Positions 34,381 through 42,711 of a stretch of 64,000 nt of DNA are shown one piece after another. The DNA comes from DASUPK01 sp963747425. GTDB lineage: Bacteria; Actinomycetota; Thermoleophilia; Solirubrobacterales; 70-9. The notes under the pieces are model-generated. The model ran no database searches. It worked only from the letters and a program-made list of their open reading frames with translations, and was not told where the DNA came from. Position numbers and translations under genes: made by a program. Numbering within the stretch: the first letter of the stretch is position 1; each line of letters starts with the position of its first letter. The stretch is from positions 62,001 to 126,000 of the forward strand of contig CAVVFJ010000018.1 in assembly GCA_963747425.1 (NCBI GenBank), in the 5' to 3' direction.

Positions 34381-35309
34381 CCAAGGGCACCGAAGTAACG
34401 ATCGGTCGGCGCAAGGTCAAGCTGACCAACCTCGACAAGGTCCTCTACCCGAAGACCAAGACCACCAAGGCCGAGGTGATCGACTACTACGCGCGCGTCG
34501 CGGACGCGATCCTGCCTCATCTCAAAGGCCGGCCGCTGACGCTCCGTCGGTTCCCGGAGGGCGTCGGCAAGCCGCAGACGTCGTTCTTCGAGAAGAACTG
34601 CCCGAAGCACAGGCCCGAGTGGGTCAAGACCACTCCCATCTACGTCGACAGGCGGGCCGGGGAGATCGACTTCTGCATGTGCCAGGACCTCCCCACCCTC
34701 ACCTGGATGGCGCAGCTCGCCGCCCTCGAGCTGCACCCGTCGCTGTCGAAGGCTTCGCGCATGGAGCAGCCGACGGTGCTGGTCTTCGACCTCGATCCGG
34801 GAGCGCCGGCCGGCCTGGTCGAGTGCTGCCGCGTGGCGCTGCGAGTGCGCGAGCTCTTCTCCGCATTCGACCTCGACTGCTTCCCGAAGGTCTCCGGCGG
34901 CAAGGGGCTGCAGGTCTACGTCCCGCTCAACACCAGGGTGACCTACGAGCGCACCAGCCCCTTCGCGAAGTCGGTCGCCCAGCTGCTCGAGAAACAGACC
35001 CCGAAGGAGGTCGTCTCGAAGATGGCCAAGGCCAGCCGGCGGGGGAAGGTCTTCGTCGACTGGAGCCAGAACCACCAGAAGAAGACGACGATCGGCGTCT
35101 ACTCGCTGCGGGCGCGCGAGCTACCCACCGCCTCGCTGCCCCTGCACTGGCGCGAGGTCGAGCGAACTGCGAAGGGCGGGGACCCCGACAAGCTCCGCTT
35201 CGAGATCCCCGCGGCGGTCAAGCGCGTGGAGAAGGAGGGCGACCTGTTCGAGCCCGTCCTCTCCGTCAAGCAGAAGCTTCCCGAGATAGCCGAGCTCGAA
35301 GCCGAATAG
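34377..35309 (+). CDS. ligD: LigD-type NHEJ polymerase domain protein
   Basis: About 310 residues of the archaeo-eukaryotic primase fold used to fill gaps in NHEJ. Motifs are VKLTNLDKVLYPKTKTTKAE, VIDYYARVADAILPHLKGR, the metal Asp pair in VLVFDLDPGAP, and FPKVSGGKGLQVYVPL. The only standard start (GTG 34476) would remove the first conserved block. Upstream the frame is open to a stop at 34347 with no ATG, GTG or TTG. ATA 34377, overlapping the Ku stop as ATAG and preceded by AGAAGG seven bases upstream, is a possible non-standard start; CTG 34422 is another. Co-transcribed with Ku. Confidence 0.88.
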   Translation: MAKGTEVTIGRRKVKLTNLDKVLYPKTKTTKAEVIDYYARVADAILPHLKGRPLTLRRFPEGVGKPQTSFFEKNCPKHRPEWVKTTPIYVDRRAGEIDFCMCQDLPTLTWMAQLAALELHPSLSKASRMEQPTVLVFDLDPGAPAGLVECCRVALRVRELFSAFDLDCFPKVSGGKGLQVYVPLNTRVTYERTSPFAKSVAQLLEKQTPKEVVSKMAKASRRGKVFVDWSQNHQKKTTIGVYSLRARELPTASLPLHWREVERTAKGGDPDKLRFEIPAAVKRVEKEGDLFEPVLSVKQKLPEIAELEAE

Positions 35310-35324
35310 ACAACAGAGGAGTAG

Positions 35325-35769
35325 ATGTCATTCCTGAAGACAGGGGCCGGGCGCTGGCTCGTGCCCGCAGCCCTCGCTGCGGTGCTGGCGACCGCCCTGC
35401 TGATCACCCCGGTCATCGCCGGGACCAAGGGCGTCGAGGAACCTGAGCACGTCCCAGACTGCGCTCGGCACCCTCAGCCTGAAGCAGGGCAGCTACGACG
35501 TCCGCTCCACGTTCGACGTCCGTCAGAACGCAGCGGGAGCCAACGTCAGCTGCCTCCTGGTCCTGAGCGGCGTCGGTCAGGATCAATCGGAAACGTTCAC
35601 GGGCACGGGCACGGTCACGGCACAGAACAGCGTGGCGATGGAGCTTTCCGGTCAGGCCAAGGCGGCAACCGCCGCGACGCTGAGCTGCTCATCGAGCGCG
35701 GCCGCGGATGTGAACCACGCCGAGATCACGGCGCTGAAGGTCCCCGGGGTCAAGACCGTCAGGGGCTGA
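35325..35769 (+). pseudogene. Secreted small protein of unknown function, frameshifted in this sequence
   Basis: The first 35 residues are a signal peptide (FLKTGAGRWLVPAALAAVLA). A second frame then gives LSTSQTALGTLSLKQGSYDV and a beta-rich, Ser/Thr-rich domain with two Cys, ending VPGVKTVRG. Dropping one base near 35438-35442 joins the two parts into about 147 residues. GAGGAG precedes the ATG, and the gene begins 15 bases after the LigD stop, so it is likely on the NHEJ transcript, though no link to repair is evident. Confidence 0.65.
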
Positions 35770-35770
35770 C

Positions 35771-35807
35771 GATCGACACGGGCCGCCTCCGGGCGGCCCC
35801 GTCGATC
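35771..35807. terminator. Convergent hairpin after the NHEJ genes and gcvPB
   Basis: GATCGAC pairs with GTCGATC, and GGGCCGCC pairs with GGCGGCCC around a short loop, giving a 15-bp stem with a small internal mismatch. It lies between two converging transcripts and overlaps the gcvPB stop. No U-run follows on either side, as is common for actinobacterial terminators. Confidence 0.7.
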
Positions 35808-37347
35808 AACCCAAGGGCTGGCGGACGACCGGGTTGCGGTTCGCGGCCACCTCATCGAGGCGCCGCACCGGGGTCGTGTACGGCGCGCCCTGCGCGATCT
35901 CCGGGTCCGCCGCGGCCTCGTCGAGGATCGCGTCGATCGCCTCGGCGAAGGCGTCGAGCGTCTCCCGCGTCTCGGTCTCGGTCGGCTCGACCATCAGCGC
36001 CTCGTCGACCAGCAGGGGGAAGTACACGGTCGGCGGGTGCATGCCGAAGTCGAGCAGCCGCTTGGCGATGTCGAGGGTCTTGATGCCGAGCTCCTTCTTG
36101 GCCGGAGCGCCGGAGAGGACGAACTCGTGCATGGGCCGCTGGTCGAACGCCACGGGCGCATACTTGCCTGCTCTTCCCTCGCTGAGCTTGGCGAGCAGGT
36201 AGTTGGCGTTCAGCACCGCGGTCTCCGAGGCCTCCTGGAGCCCGTCGCCCCCGAGGCTGAGGATGTACGCGTAGGAGCGGACGAAGACCCCGAAGTTGCC
36301 CTGGAAGCCGCGCAGGCGGCCGATCGACTTGGGACGCTCGAAGTCGAGGTCGAAGGACGGCTCTCCCCCGTTCTGGGGCTCGCGGCGAACCACCTGGGGT
36401 CGAGGCAGGTAGGGCTCGATGCGCTCGCTCGCCGCGATCGGCCCGGCTCCCGGCCCGCCGCCGCCGTGCGGCTGCGAGAACGACTTGTGCAGGTTGACGT
36501 GGACGATGTCGAAGCCCATGTCGCCCGGGCGCGAGCGGCCCATGATCGCGTTCAGGTTCGCCCCGTCGTAGTAGAGGGTGCCGCCCGCCTCGTGGACGAT
36601 CGAGGCGATCTCCTCGATGTTCTCGTCGAACAGGCCCAGCGTGTTCGGGTTGGTGAGCATCAGGCACGCCGTGTCGTCATCGGCCTTCGAGCGCAGGTCG
36701 TCGAGGTCGATCCCGCCCTTCTCGTTCGAGGCGAGCTTCACCACCTCGTAGCCGGCCATCGTCACCGTCGCCGGGTTGGTGCCGTGAGCGGTGTCCGGAG
36801 TGAGCACCTTGGTCCGGTTCTCGCCGCGATCGGCGTGGTAGGCCCGGGTCAGGAGCAGCCCCGCCAGCTCGCCGTGCGATCCGGCCGAGGGCTGGAGGCT
36901 GACGTGCGGCAGCCCGCAGATCTCCGAGAGCGACTGCTGGAGCAGCCACATCAGCTCCAGGGCGCCCTGGGCCCGCTTGGGCTCCTGTGCCGGATGCAGC
37001 CGCGCATGACCCGGCAGCGCCGCCACCCGCTCGTTGAGGCGGGGGTTGTGCTTCATGGTGCAGGAGCCGAGTGGATAGAAGCCGGTGTCGAGGTCGAAGT
37101 TCCGGCGGGAGATCCGGTTGTAGTGGCGAACGATCTCGGGCTCGGAGACCTCAGGCAGCTCGGCGGGCTTGGCGCGGAGGAGGTTCTTGGGGATCAGCTC
37201 GTCGATCGGGCGCTCCTCGACTTCTGCATCCGGCAGGGTCGCGGCGCGCCGGCCCTCGACCGAGCGCTCGTAGATCGTCGTGGCGCGGTCGCGCTGCATC
37301 GGGGTCTCGGTCAGCTCGGGTCCCGCTGCGGTGATCTTCTCGGTCAA
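35806..37347 (-). CDS. gcvPB: Glycine dehydrogenase (decarboxylating) subunit 2
   Basis: 513 residues, the PLP-binding half of the two-subunit P-protein. The PLP lysine lies in DIVHVNLHKSFSQPHGGGGPG, and the N-terminal part has GFYPLGSCTMKHNPR and SLQPSAGSHGELAGLLL. It decarboxylates glycine and passes the aminomethyl group to lipoyl-GcvH. It overlaps gcvPA by four bases. A two-gene P-protein resembles Bacillus and archaea rather than most actinobacteria, which have one long chain. Confidence 0.95.
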   Translation of the reverse strand: MTEKITAAGPELTETPMQRDRATTIYERSVEGRRAATLPDAEVEERPIDELIPKNLLRAKPAELPEVSEPEIVRHYNRISRRNFDLDTGFYPLGSCTMKHNPRLNERVAALPGHARLHPAQEPKRAQGALELMWLLQQSLSEICGLPHVSLQPSAGSHGELAGLLLTRAYHADRGENRTKVLTPDTAHGTNPATVTMAGYEVVKLASNEKGGIDLDDLRSKADDDTACLMLTNPNTLGLFDENIEEIASIVHEAGGTLYYDGANLNAIMGRSRPGDMGFDIVHVNLHKSFSQPHGGGGPGAGPIAASERIEPYLPRPQVVRREPQNGGEPSFDLDFERPKSIGRLRGFQGNFGVFVRSYAYILSLGGDGLQEASETAVLNANYLLAKLSEGRAGKYAPVAFDQRPMHEFVLSGAPAKKELGIKTLDIAKRLLDFGMHPPTVYFPLLVDEALMVEPTETETRETLDAFAEAIDAILDEAAADPEIAQGAPYTTPVRRLDEVAANRNPVVRQPLG

Positions 37348-38729
37348 GACGCCACCTGTTCCGTGACCTTGGCCCCGCGCAGATCGGCCACCGCTCGGCC
37401 GAGCGCGTCGGCGAGGCGGTCGATGTCGTGCCGGCTGCGCCGCTCGGTGATCGCGACCAGCAGCCCGTTCTCGTGCTCGGGGTAGTCGCGGCCCAGCGGA
37501 TAGCCGGCTCCGATGCCCTCGGCGGCGCAGCGGTCCAGAACCTCGGAGACGGGCGCGTCCAGCGCGAGCGCGAACTCCCTGACCACCGGGGCCTCGTGCA
37601 GCGGCTCGACGCCATCGACGGCCGCCAGGCGCTCGCGCGCGTAGGCGGTTCGCCGCGCCAGCAGCTCGCCGAGCTCAGCGAAGCCGCGCTTGCCGAGCCA
37701 GGCGAGGTGGACGATCCCCCCGAGCGCGTTCAGCGCCTGCGCGGTGCAGATGTTGTGCGTCGCCTTCTCGCGGCGGATGTGCTGCTCGCGGGTCTGGAGC
37801 GTGAGCACGAAGCCGCGGCGGCCGTCGACGTCGGTGGTCTCGCCGGCGATGCGGCCCGGCATGCGCCGGATGTGCTCCTCCGTGGCGCAGAAGAAGCCGA
37901 AAGACGGCCCGCCGTAGTCGAGCCGGTTGCCGAGCGGCTGCCCCTCGCCGACGGCGACGTCCGCCCCGCACTCGCCCGGCGGCCGGAGGATCGAGAGCGC
38001 GATCGGATCGCAGGCGACCACGACCAGCGCCCCGTGCTCCTTCGCCTTGGCGCCGAGCGCCTCGACGTCCTCGACCGCGCCCAGGAAGTTCGGCTGCTGC
38101 AGGAAGACGGCGGCGGTCTCGTCGTCGATCGCCTCGGCCAGCGCGGCGGCGTCGGTCACGCCGCCGTCGAGCGGCACCTCGACCAGCTCCGTCCCGTAGC
38201 CCTCGCCGTAGGTGAGCAGCGACTCGCGACTGTGGGGATGGAGGCCGCGGGAGGCGACCAGTCTCTTCCGCCCCGTCGCGCCGATCGCCAGGTAGGCGGC
38301 GGAGGCGACCGCGGACGGACCCTCGTAGAGCGCTGCGTTCGACACGGGGAGGCCGGTCAGCTCCGACATCGCGGTCTGGAACTCGAACATCACCTGGAGC
38401 CCGCCCTGGGAGATCTCGGGCTGATACGGCGTGTAGGGGGTCAGGAACTCGGAGCGGCTGGTGATCGCGTCGACGATCGCCGGGACGTAGTGGTCGTACA
38501 TCCCGGCGCCGAGGAAGCTCGTCTCCGCCTCCGCGTGCGCGTTGCGCGAGGCCAGGGCCGAGAGCCGGTCATAGACCTCGGTCTCGGGCTTGCCGTCGGG
38601 CAGCTCGAGAGGCCGGCCGAGGCGAACGGCCTCGGGGATGTTCTCGAAGAGCCCGTCGATCGAGGCCACGCCGACGGCCTCGAGCATCTCGCGGCGGTCC
38701 CGATCTGTTGCGGACGTGTACCGGCTCAC
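37344..38729 (-). CDS. gcvPA: Glycine dehydrogenase (decarboxylating) subunit 1
   Basis: 461 residues, the partner half of the P-protein: MLEAVGVASIDGLFENIPEA, YTPYQPEISQGGLQVMFEFQ, and LDYGGPSFGFFCATEEHIRR are conserved. GTG 38729 has TACGAT nine bases upstream, so these two genes may have a promoter of their own downstream of the fluoride genes. Together with gcvT and gcvH it supplies one-carbon units. Confidence 0.95.
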   Translation of the reverse strand: MSRYTSATDRDRREMLEAVGVASIDGLFENIPEAVRLGRPLELPDGKPETEVYDRLSALASRNAHAEAETSFLGAGMYDHYVPAIVDAITSRSEFLTPYTPYQPEISQGGLQVMFEFQTAMSELTGLPVSNAALYEGPSAVASAAYLAIGATGRKRLVASRGLHPHSRESLLTYGEGYGTELVEVPLDGGVTDAAALAEAIDDETAAVFLQQPNFLGAVEDVEALGAKAKEHGALVVVACDPIALSILRPPGECGADVAVGEGQPLGNRLDYGGPSFGFFCATEEHIRRMPGRIAGETTDVDGRRGFVLTLQTREQHIRREKATHNICTAQALNALGGIVHLAWLGKRGFAELGELLARRTAYARERLAAVDGVEPLHEAPVVREFALALDAPVSEVLDRCAAEGIGAGYPLGRDYPEHENGLLVAITERRSRHDIDRLADALGRAVADLRGAKVTEQVAS

Positions 38730-38781
38730 GGACGACTCATCGTAGTGAGGCGCACCGATGGGGCCGGGTCGCGAAACGTGG

Positions 38782-39126
38782 CTACTCGTCCTTCTCCTGC
38801 GCGCGGTAGGCGACCACCTCGACCCGCTCGAGCGTCACCAGCCCGTCGCTGACCATCTCGTCGATCCTGGGCATGATCGCCTCGATCCGCTCCGCCGTGT
38901 CCGCGACCTCGATCACCATCGGCAGGTCCTCGGAAAGGCGCAGGATGCGCGCCGTATGCAGATGAGATTTGGCCCCAAAGCCCTCGATCCCGCGCAGTAC
39001 GGTCGCGCCTGCCATCCCCTCCTCGCGGAGCATCTCGACGATCGCCTGGTAGAGGGGCTTGCGCCCGAACTTGTCGGACTCGCCGATGAAGATCCGCAGG
39101 AGCTTGCCCTCCCCCTCGAGCTTCAC
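38782..39126 (-). CDS. DUF190 protein paired with CrcB
   Basis: 114 residues. The family core is LLRIFIGESDKFGRKPLYQA, then GATVLRGIEGFGAKSHLHTA and LPMVIEVADTAERIEAIMP, a ferredoxin-like fold related to PII proteins. DUF190 genes often accompany crcB, and a role in fluoride resistance is inferred from that. The GTG start overlaps the crcB stop as GTGA, so both are controlled by the fluoride riboswitch. Confidence 0.88.
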   Translation of the reverse strand: MKLEGEGKLLRIFIGESDKFGRKPLYQAIVEMLREEGMAGATVLRGIEGFGAKSHLHTARILRLSEDLPMVIEVADTAERIEAIMPRIDEMVSDGLVTLERVEVVAYRAQEKDE

Positions 39127-39494
39127 AGTGTCCTGCCGATCGCGAGTCCCGTGAACGCCGCGAGCATGCCGATGGCGACCATCCCAACAGAGTTCACCAG
39201 AGCGAGGCCGACGGCGCCATCCTCGGCGAGCTTGACGCTCTCGTACGCATACGTCGAGAACGTGGTGAACGAGCCGAGGTAGCCGATCCCGAAGGCGACG
39301 CGCCAGTTGGGATGCGGGAGGAGCCGCTCGGTCGTGACGGCCACCAGCAGGCCGAGCGCGAACGCTCCGGCCACGTTGATCACGAACGTCCCCCATGGGA
39401 ACTGGCCATGGGTCAGGTCGCTGATCCGGCCATCCACCCAATAGCGGCTGACCGCTCCCGCGGCGCCGAAGACGGCGACCAACGCGTATGTCAC
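39123..39494 (-). CDS. crcB: Fluoride channel CrcB/Fluc
   Basis: 123 residues and four membrane helices, the usual Fluc size. Conserved parts are GAAGAVSRYWVDGR, GTFVINVAGAFALGLLVAV and GYLGSFTTFSTYAYE, with the Asn and Phe residues that line the fluoride pore. It expels F- from the cell. The GTG start has a CAGGAGG Shine-Dalgarno, which lies in a small AGAC/GTCT hairpin directly after the riboswitch, so ligand may act on translation. Confidence 0.95.
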   Translation of the reverse strand: MTYALVAVFGAAGAVSRYWVDGRISDLTHGQFPWGTFVINVAGAFALGLLVAVTTERLLPHPNWRVAFGIGYLGSFTTFSTYAYESVKLAEDGAVGLALVNSVGMVAIGMLAAFTGLAIGRTL

Positions 39495-39522
39495 TGAGAC
39501 CTCCTGGAGTCTTTGACAACGA

Positions 39523-39576
39523 CGTAGAGGCCATCAGCGGCGTCAACCGCGGTTAGGAGCGAGCCTCATCGCTCGG
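39523..39576 (-). ncRNA. Fluoride riboswitch (crcB motif)
   Basis: On the minus strand the RNA has the conserved core GAGCGATGAGGCTCGCTC, then TAACCGC and the closing GCTGATGGCCTCTAC. Apart from stem bases this is nearly the same as the Thermotoga aptamer. The GATGAGGC and GGCCTC segments provide the pseudoknot and fluoride site. TACGGT (39582-39587) is a -10 box about six bases upstream, so the switch has its own promoter beyond gcvH. crcB and DUF190 follow. Confidence 0.93.
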
Positions 39577-39591
39577 GCGGAACCGTAGCGG

Positions 39592-39987
39592 CTAGGACTC
39601 GTCTTCGAGCAGCTTCTTGTACGCGGCCGCGTCCATCAGGGCGTCGGCCTCCGAGGGGTCGGAGAGCTTCACCTTGATCATCCAGCCGTCGCCATACGGG
39701 TCCTGGTTGATCTTCTCGGGGTTCTCCGAGAGCGCGTCGTTGGTCTCCGTCACCTCGCCGGAGAGCGGCGCGTAGACGTCGGAGACGGCCTTAACGGACT
39801 CGACCTCGGCGTAGGCCTCGTCCTTCTTGACCTCCTTGCCAGCCTCGGGCGGCTCGTAGAAGACGACCTCGCCGAGCGCGTCCTGCGCGTACCAGGTGAC
39901 GCCGAAGGTGGCGGTGTCGCCCTCGATGCGAGCCCAGTCGTGCTCGGGGTGGTAGCGAAGGTCGTCGGGATAGCTCTCGTCGGCCAC
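39592..39987 (-). CDS. gcvH: Glycine cleavage H-protein
   Basis: 131 residues, the lipoyl carrier of the glycine cleavage system. The lipoylated Lys is in AYAEVESVKAVSDVYAPLSG, and the N-terminus YHPEHDWARIEGDTATFGVT is typical. GTG 39987 has TAGGTT six bases upstream. It follows gcvT by nine bases. Confidence 0.96.
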   Translation of the reverse strand: MADESYPDDLRYHPEHDWARIEGDTATFGVTWYAQDALGEVVFYEPPEAGKEVKKDEAYAEVESVKAVSDVYAPLSGEVTETNDALSENPEKINQDPYGDGWMIKVKLSDPSEADALMDAAAYKKLLEDES

Positions 39988-39996
39988 GGCGGAAAC

Positions 39997-41079
39997 CTAT
40001 CCGTCTCGCGAGTAGAGCGGCCGCTCGCGAATCTCGGCCGGCCGGCTCTTGCCCCGAACGTCGATCTCGATCTCGGTCCCGGGCTCCGCGAGCTCGCTGC
40101 GTACGTAGCCCATGCCGATCCCGACCTCCAGGGAGGGCGACATGGTCCCGCTGGTCACCTCGCCGACCTCCTCGTCGCCCGAGACGATCGGATTGCCCTG
40201 CCTTGGGATTCCGGCGCCGGTGATCACGAACGGCTCGAGGGCCTCCTTCGGCCCCTCCTCGCGTATCACGCGGCAGGCCTCCGAGCCGACGAAGCCGGTG
40301 TCCTCCTTGACGCACCAGCCGAGCCCGGCCTCGATCGGCGTGCGCTCCTCCGTCAGGTCGTTGCCGTAGAGGCAGTAGTTGACCTCGAGCCGCAGCGTGT
40401 CACGCGCACCCAGGCCGGCGGGTCCGGCGCCGCCCCCGATCAGGGTGTCCCAGACCGTCTTGGCGTCCTCGGGCCCAATCAGCAGCTCCACCCCATCCTC
40501 GCCGGTGTATCCCGTGCCGCAGACGAGCGCCGGGGCCCCGGCGACCGGGAGCTCGGCCGTCTTGAAGCGCGGCGGGAGCTCGCCGTCGGTGACCCGCTCG
40601 ACGATCTGGCGCGCCTGCGGTCCCTGCGCGGCCAGCATCGCGTACGCGTCGATCCGGTCGTGGACCTCGGCCTCGAACTCGACGGCGTGCGCCTCGAACC
40701 ACTCGAGATCGCGCACGTGGTTCGCGGCGTTGGTCACCGTCAGGTAGCGGTCCTCACCCAGCCGGTAGGTGAAGAGGTCATCGAGGACGCCTCCGTCCTC
40801 GCGGCAGAGACAGGAATACTGCGCGCCGCCGAGCTGGATCTTCGAGACGTCGTTCGAGAGCAGTCGCTGGAGCAGCTCCACCGCCTGCGGGCCCTCGGTC
40901 TCGATCTCGCCCATGTGTGAGACGTCGAAGACGCCACATGATTCGCGCACTCGCAGGTGCTCCTCGCGGATCCCGTCGTACTGCACGGGCATCTCCCAGC
41001 CCGCGAACGGCACCAGCTTCGCTCCGGCCTCGACGTGGGCCTCGTACAGAGGCGTCCTCTTCAGCGTGCCCGTTTCCAC
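39997..41079 (-). CDS. gcvT: Glycine cleavage T-protein (aminomethyltransferase)
   Basis: 360 residues. It moves the methylene group from lipoyl-GcvH to tetrahydrofolate, releasing ammonia. Conserved parts are LVPFAGWEMPVQYDGIREEH, GVFDVSHMGEI, CGTGYTGEDGVELLI and ARDTLRLEVNYCLYGNDL. GTG 41079 follows TATCGT by eight bases, which overlaps the -10 box of the divergent gene. No glycine riboswitch fits in the 23-base spacer. Confidence 0.96.
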   Translation of the reverse strand: METGTLKRTPLYEAHVEAGAKLVPFAGWEMPVQYDGIREEHLRVRESCGVFDVSHMGEIETEGPQAVELLQRLLSNDVSKIQLGGAQYSCLCREDGGVLDDLFTYRLGEDRYLTVTNAANHVRDLEWFEAHAVEFEAEVHDRIDAYAMLAAQGPQARQIVERVTDGELPPRFKTAELPVAGAPALVCGTGYTGEDGVELLIGPEDAKTVWDTLIGGGAGPAGLGARDTLRLEVNYCLYGNDLTEERTPIEAGLGWCVKEDTGFVGSEACRVIREEGPKEALEPFVITGAGIPRQGNPIVSGDEEVGEVTSGTMSPSLEVGIGMGYVRSELAEPGTEIEIDVRGKSRPAEIRERPLYSRDG

Positions 41080-41102
41080 CGTTCGCCACGATACTGACGG
41101 GC
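41080..41102. promoter_or_regulatory. Overlapping divergent -10 boxes of gcvT and an NTF2-like gene
   Basis: The whole spacer is 23 bases. TATCGT on the minus strand (41088-41093) and GATACT on the plus strand (41090-41095) share four base pairs, and each lies seven or eight bases before its start codon. Both genes would be leaderless, and only one polymerase could open the shared bases at a time. Confidence 0.6.
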
Positions 41103-41501
41103 ATGGGAATCCCCGAAGAGCGAATCGTCCAGACGCTAGATGAGATCTACGAGGCGTTCAACAAAGGCAACTTCGACGCGGCAATCGACCACGCCCATCC
41201 AGAGATCGTCCTCGCCCGGGCGGGCGATCAGTCAGACATCGTCGGGAAGGACGCCGTGCGCGCCTGGATGGAGCCGGACGCGTTTGAATTCCAGCGCTTC
41301 ACGACCCAGAGCATCGAGGTGTCCGGCAACCGCGCGCTGGTCGAGTTGCGCACCGATGCTCAGGGCGCCGGCAGCGGCATCGAAATCGGACTCGATGCAT
41401 TGATCGTCTGGACCTTCGACGATGACGGTCGCATAACGCAACTGGAGACCTTCTTCACCCACCAGGAGGACGAAGCGCGGCGCGCTCTGTCCGCTCCCTG
41501 A
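41103..41501 (+). CDS. SnoaL/NTF2-like protein
   Basis: 132 residues with a cone-shaped NTF2-like fold: IVQTLDEIYEAFNKGNFDAA, HAHPEIVLARAGDQSDIVGK, and a C-terminal IVWTFDDDGRITQLETFF. Such domains bind small hydrophobic ligands or act as isomerases or cyclases; function cannot be assigned here. It is a single gene between gcvT and the end of ftsZ, with eight bases to the ftsZ stop. Confidence 0.82.
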   Translation: MGIPEERIVQTLDEIYEAFNKGNFDAAIDHAHPEIVLARAGDQSDIVGKDAVRAWMEPDAFEFQRFTTQSIEVSGNRALVELRTDAQGAGSGIEIGLDALIVWTFDDDGRITQLETFFTHQEDEARRALSAP

Positions 41502-41508
41502 TCGGCGG

Positions 41509-42591
41509 CTACTTCAGGAAGTCCGGGACGTCGATCTCGGACTCGGAGATCCGAAGATCGCTGAGCGTCTCGCGGCTGCGGCCCACACCGGCGGCGGGTC
41601 GCCGCTCCGCCGCCCGCGCCGTGAACTCTGGCGCCCGGGCGATCATCTCGAAGCCCTCGAAGCCGGTGGCGATCACCGTGACTCGGACCTCCTCGTGCAT
41701 CGAGGAGTCGACGACGGCTCCGAAAACGATGTTGGCGTTCGAGTCGGCGGCCTGGATGCACATCCGCGCCGCCTCGTTGACCTCGAAGAGGCCGAGGTCC
41801 TCGCCGCCGGTGACGTTCAGCAGCATGCCCTTGGCGCCGTCGATCTGCTCCTCGATCAGCGGTGAGGTGATGGCCGCCTTGGCGGCCTCGACGGCGCGGT
41901 TCTCGCCGGTCCCGGTGCCGACGCCCATCAGAGCCGAGCCGGCCTGGTGCATGACCAGGCGGACGTCGGCGAAGTCGAGGTTGATCAGGCCCGGGATGGT
42001 GATCAGGTCGGTGATGCCCTGGACGCCCTGCCGGAGGATGTCGTCGGCCTCGCGGAAGGCCTCGAGGATCGTGGTCCGCCGCTCGACGATCTGAAGGAGC
42101 TTCTCGTTCGGGACCGTGATCAGGGTGTCGACCTCCCTGCGGAGCCGGTCGATCCCCTCCTCGGCCTGGGCCATCCGCTTCTTGCCCTCGAACTCGAACG
42201 GCTTGGTGACCGCGCCGACGGTGAGGGCGCCGATCTCCTGCTTGGCGATCTCGGCGATCACGGGGGCGGCTCCGGTACCGGTACCGCCACCCTCGCCGCA
42301 GGTGATGAAGATCATGTCCGCGCCCTTCAGCGCGTCCTTGATCTCGTCACGAGACTCGGCCGCCGCGCCGGCGCCGACCTCGGGGTTCGCGCCCGCGCCG
42401 AGGCCCTTGGTCAGGTTGTGGCCGATGCCGATCTTGACGTCGGCGTCGCAGGCCTGGAGGGCCTGGGCGTCGGTGTTGACGGCGACGAACTCGACGCCGC
42501 GCAGCCCCGCATCCACCATGCGGCTGACGGCGTTGGAGCCACCGCCACCGACGCCGACGACCTTGATTACGGCCAGATATGAGGTTTCCAT
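41509..42591 (-). CDS. ftsZ: Cell division protein FtsZ
   Basis: 360 residues, the tubulin-like GTPase that forms the division ring. The GTP loop is in VVGVGGGGSNAVSRM and GEGGGTGTGAAPVIAEIAK, the T7 loop is NLDFADVRLVMH, and the C-terminal peptide ESEIDVPDFLK binds partner proteins. ATG 42591 is chosen because homologues begin shortly before IKVVGVGGGG; the frame runs to 42654 but is not conserved there. The linker to the tail is short. A separate promoter lies upstream. Confidence 0.97.
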   Translation of the reverse strand: METSYLAVIKVVGVGGGGSNAVSRMVDAGLRGVEFVAVNTDAQALQACDADVKIGIGHNLTKGLGAGANPEVGAGAAAESRDEIKDALKGADMIFITCGEGGGTGTGAAPVIAEIAKQEIGALTVGAVTKPFEFEGKKRMAQAEEGIDRLRREVDTLITVPNEKLLQIVERRTTILEAFREADDILRQGVQGITDLITIPGLINLDFADVRLVMHQAGSALMGVGTGTGENRAVEAAKAAITSPLIEEQIDGAKGMLLNVTGGEDLGLFEVNEAARMCIQAADSNANIVFGAVVDSSMHEEVRVTVIATGFEGFEMIARAPEFTARAAERRPAAGVGRSRETLSDLRISESEIDVPDFLK

Positions 42592-42642
42592 TTGGTTGGT
42601 CCTGCTCCGAGCCCGCCGCTTATCCGGCTGTGGGCCTGATCG

Positions 42643-42671
42643 AAAGTAGGGCAAAGACTACGCACTGTCAA
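42643..42671 (-). promoter_or_regulatory. ftsZ promoter
   Basis: On the minus strand TTGACA (42666-42671) and TACTTT (42643-42648) are separated by exactly 17 bases, one of the best sigma-70-type promoters in the window. Transcription would start near 42636, giving a leader of about 45 bases. AGGA lies eight bases before the ATG. Confidence 0.7.
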
Positions 42672-42688
42672 CGCCCGTGCAGGCCTGA

Positions 42689-42711
42689 AGTCTCAAGTCT
42701 CCCTTGAGACT
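42689..42711. repeat. Perfect 9-bp inverted repeat upstream of the ftsZ promoter
   Basis: AGTCTCAAG and CTTGAGACT flank the five-base loop TCTCC. It lies about 18 bases upstream of the -35 box. It could be an activator or repressor site, or a U-less terminator for the transcript coming from ftsQ. Confidence 0.6.

Noticed and set aside
38782..39546. 254-residue version of the DUF190 protein
   Set aside because: The extra N-terminal part is the out-of-frame shadow of crcB and its riboswitch; the GTG at 39126 gives the family length.
41080..41102. Glycine riboswitch upstream of gcvT
   Set aside because: The divergent spacer is 23 bases long, far too short for a glycine aptamer.
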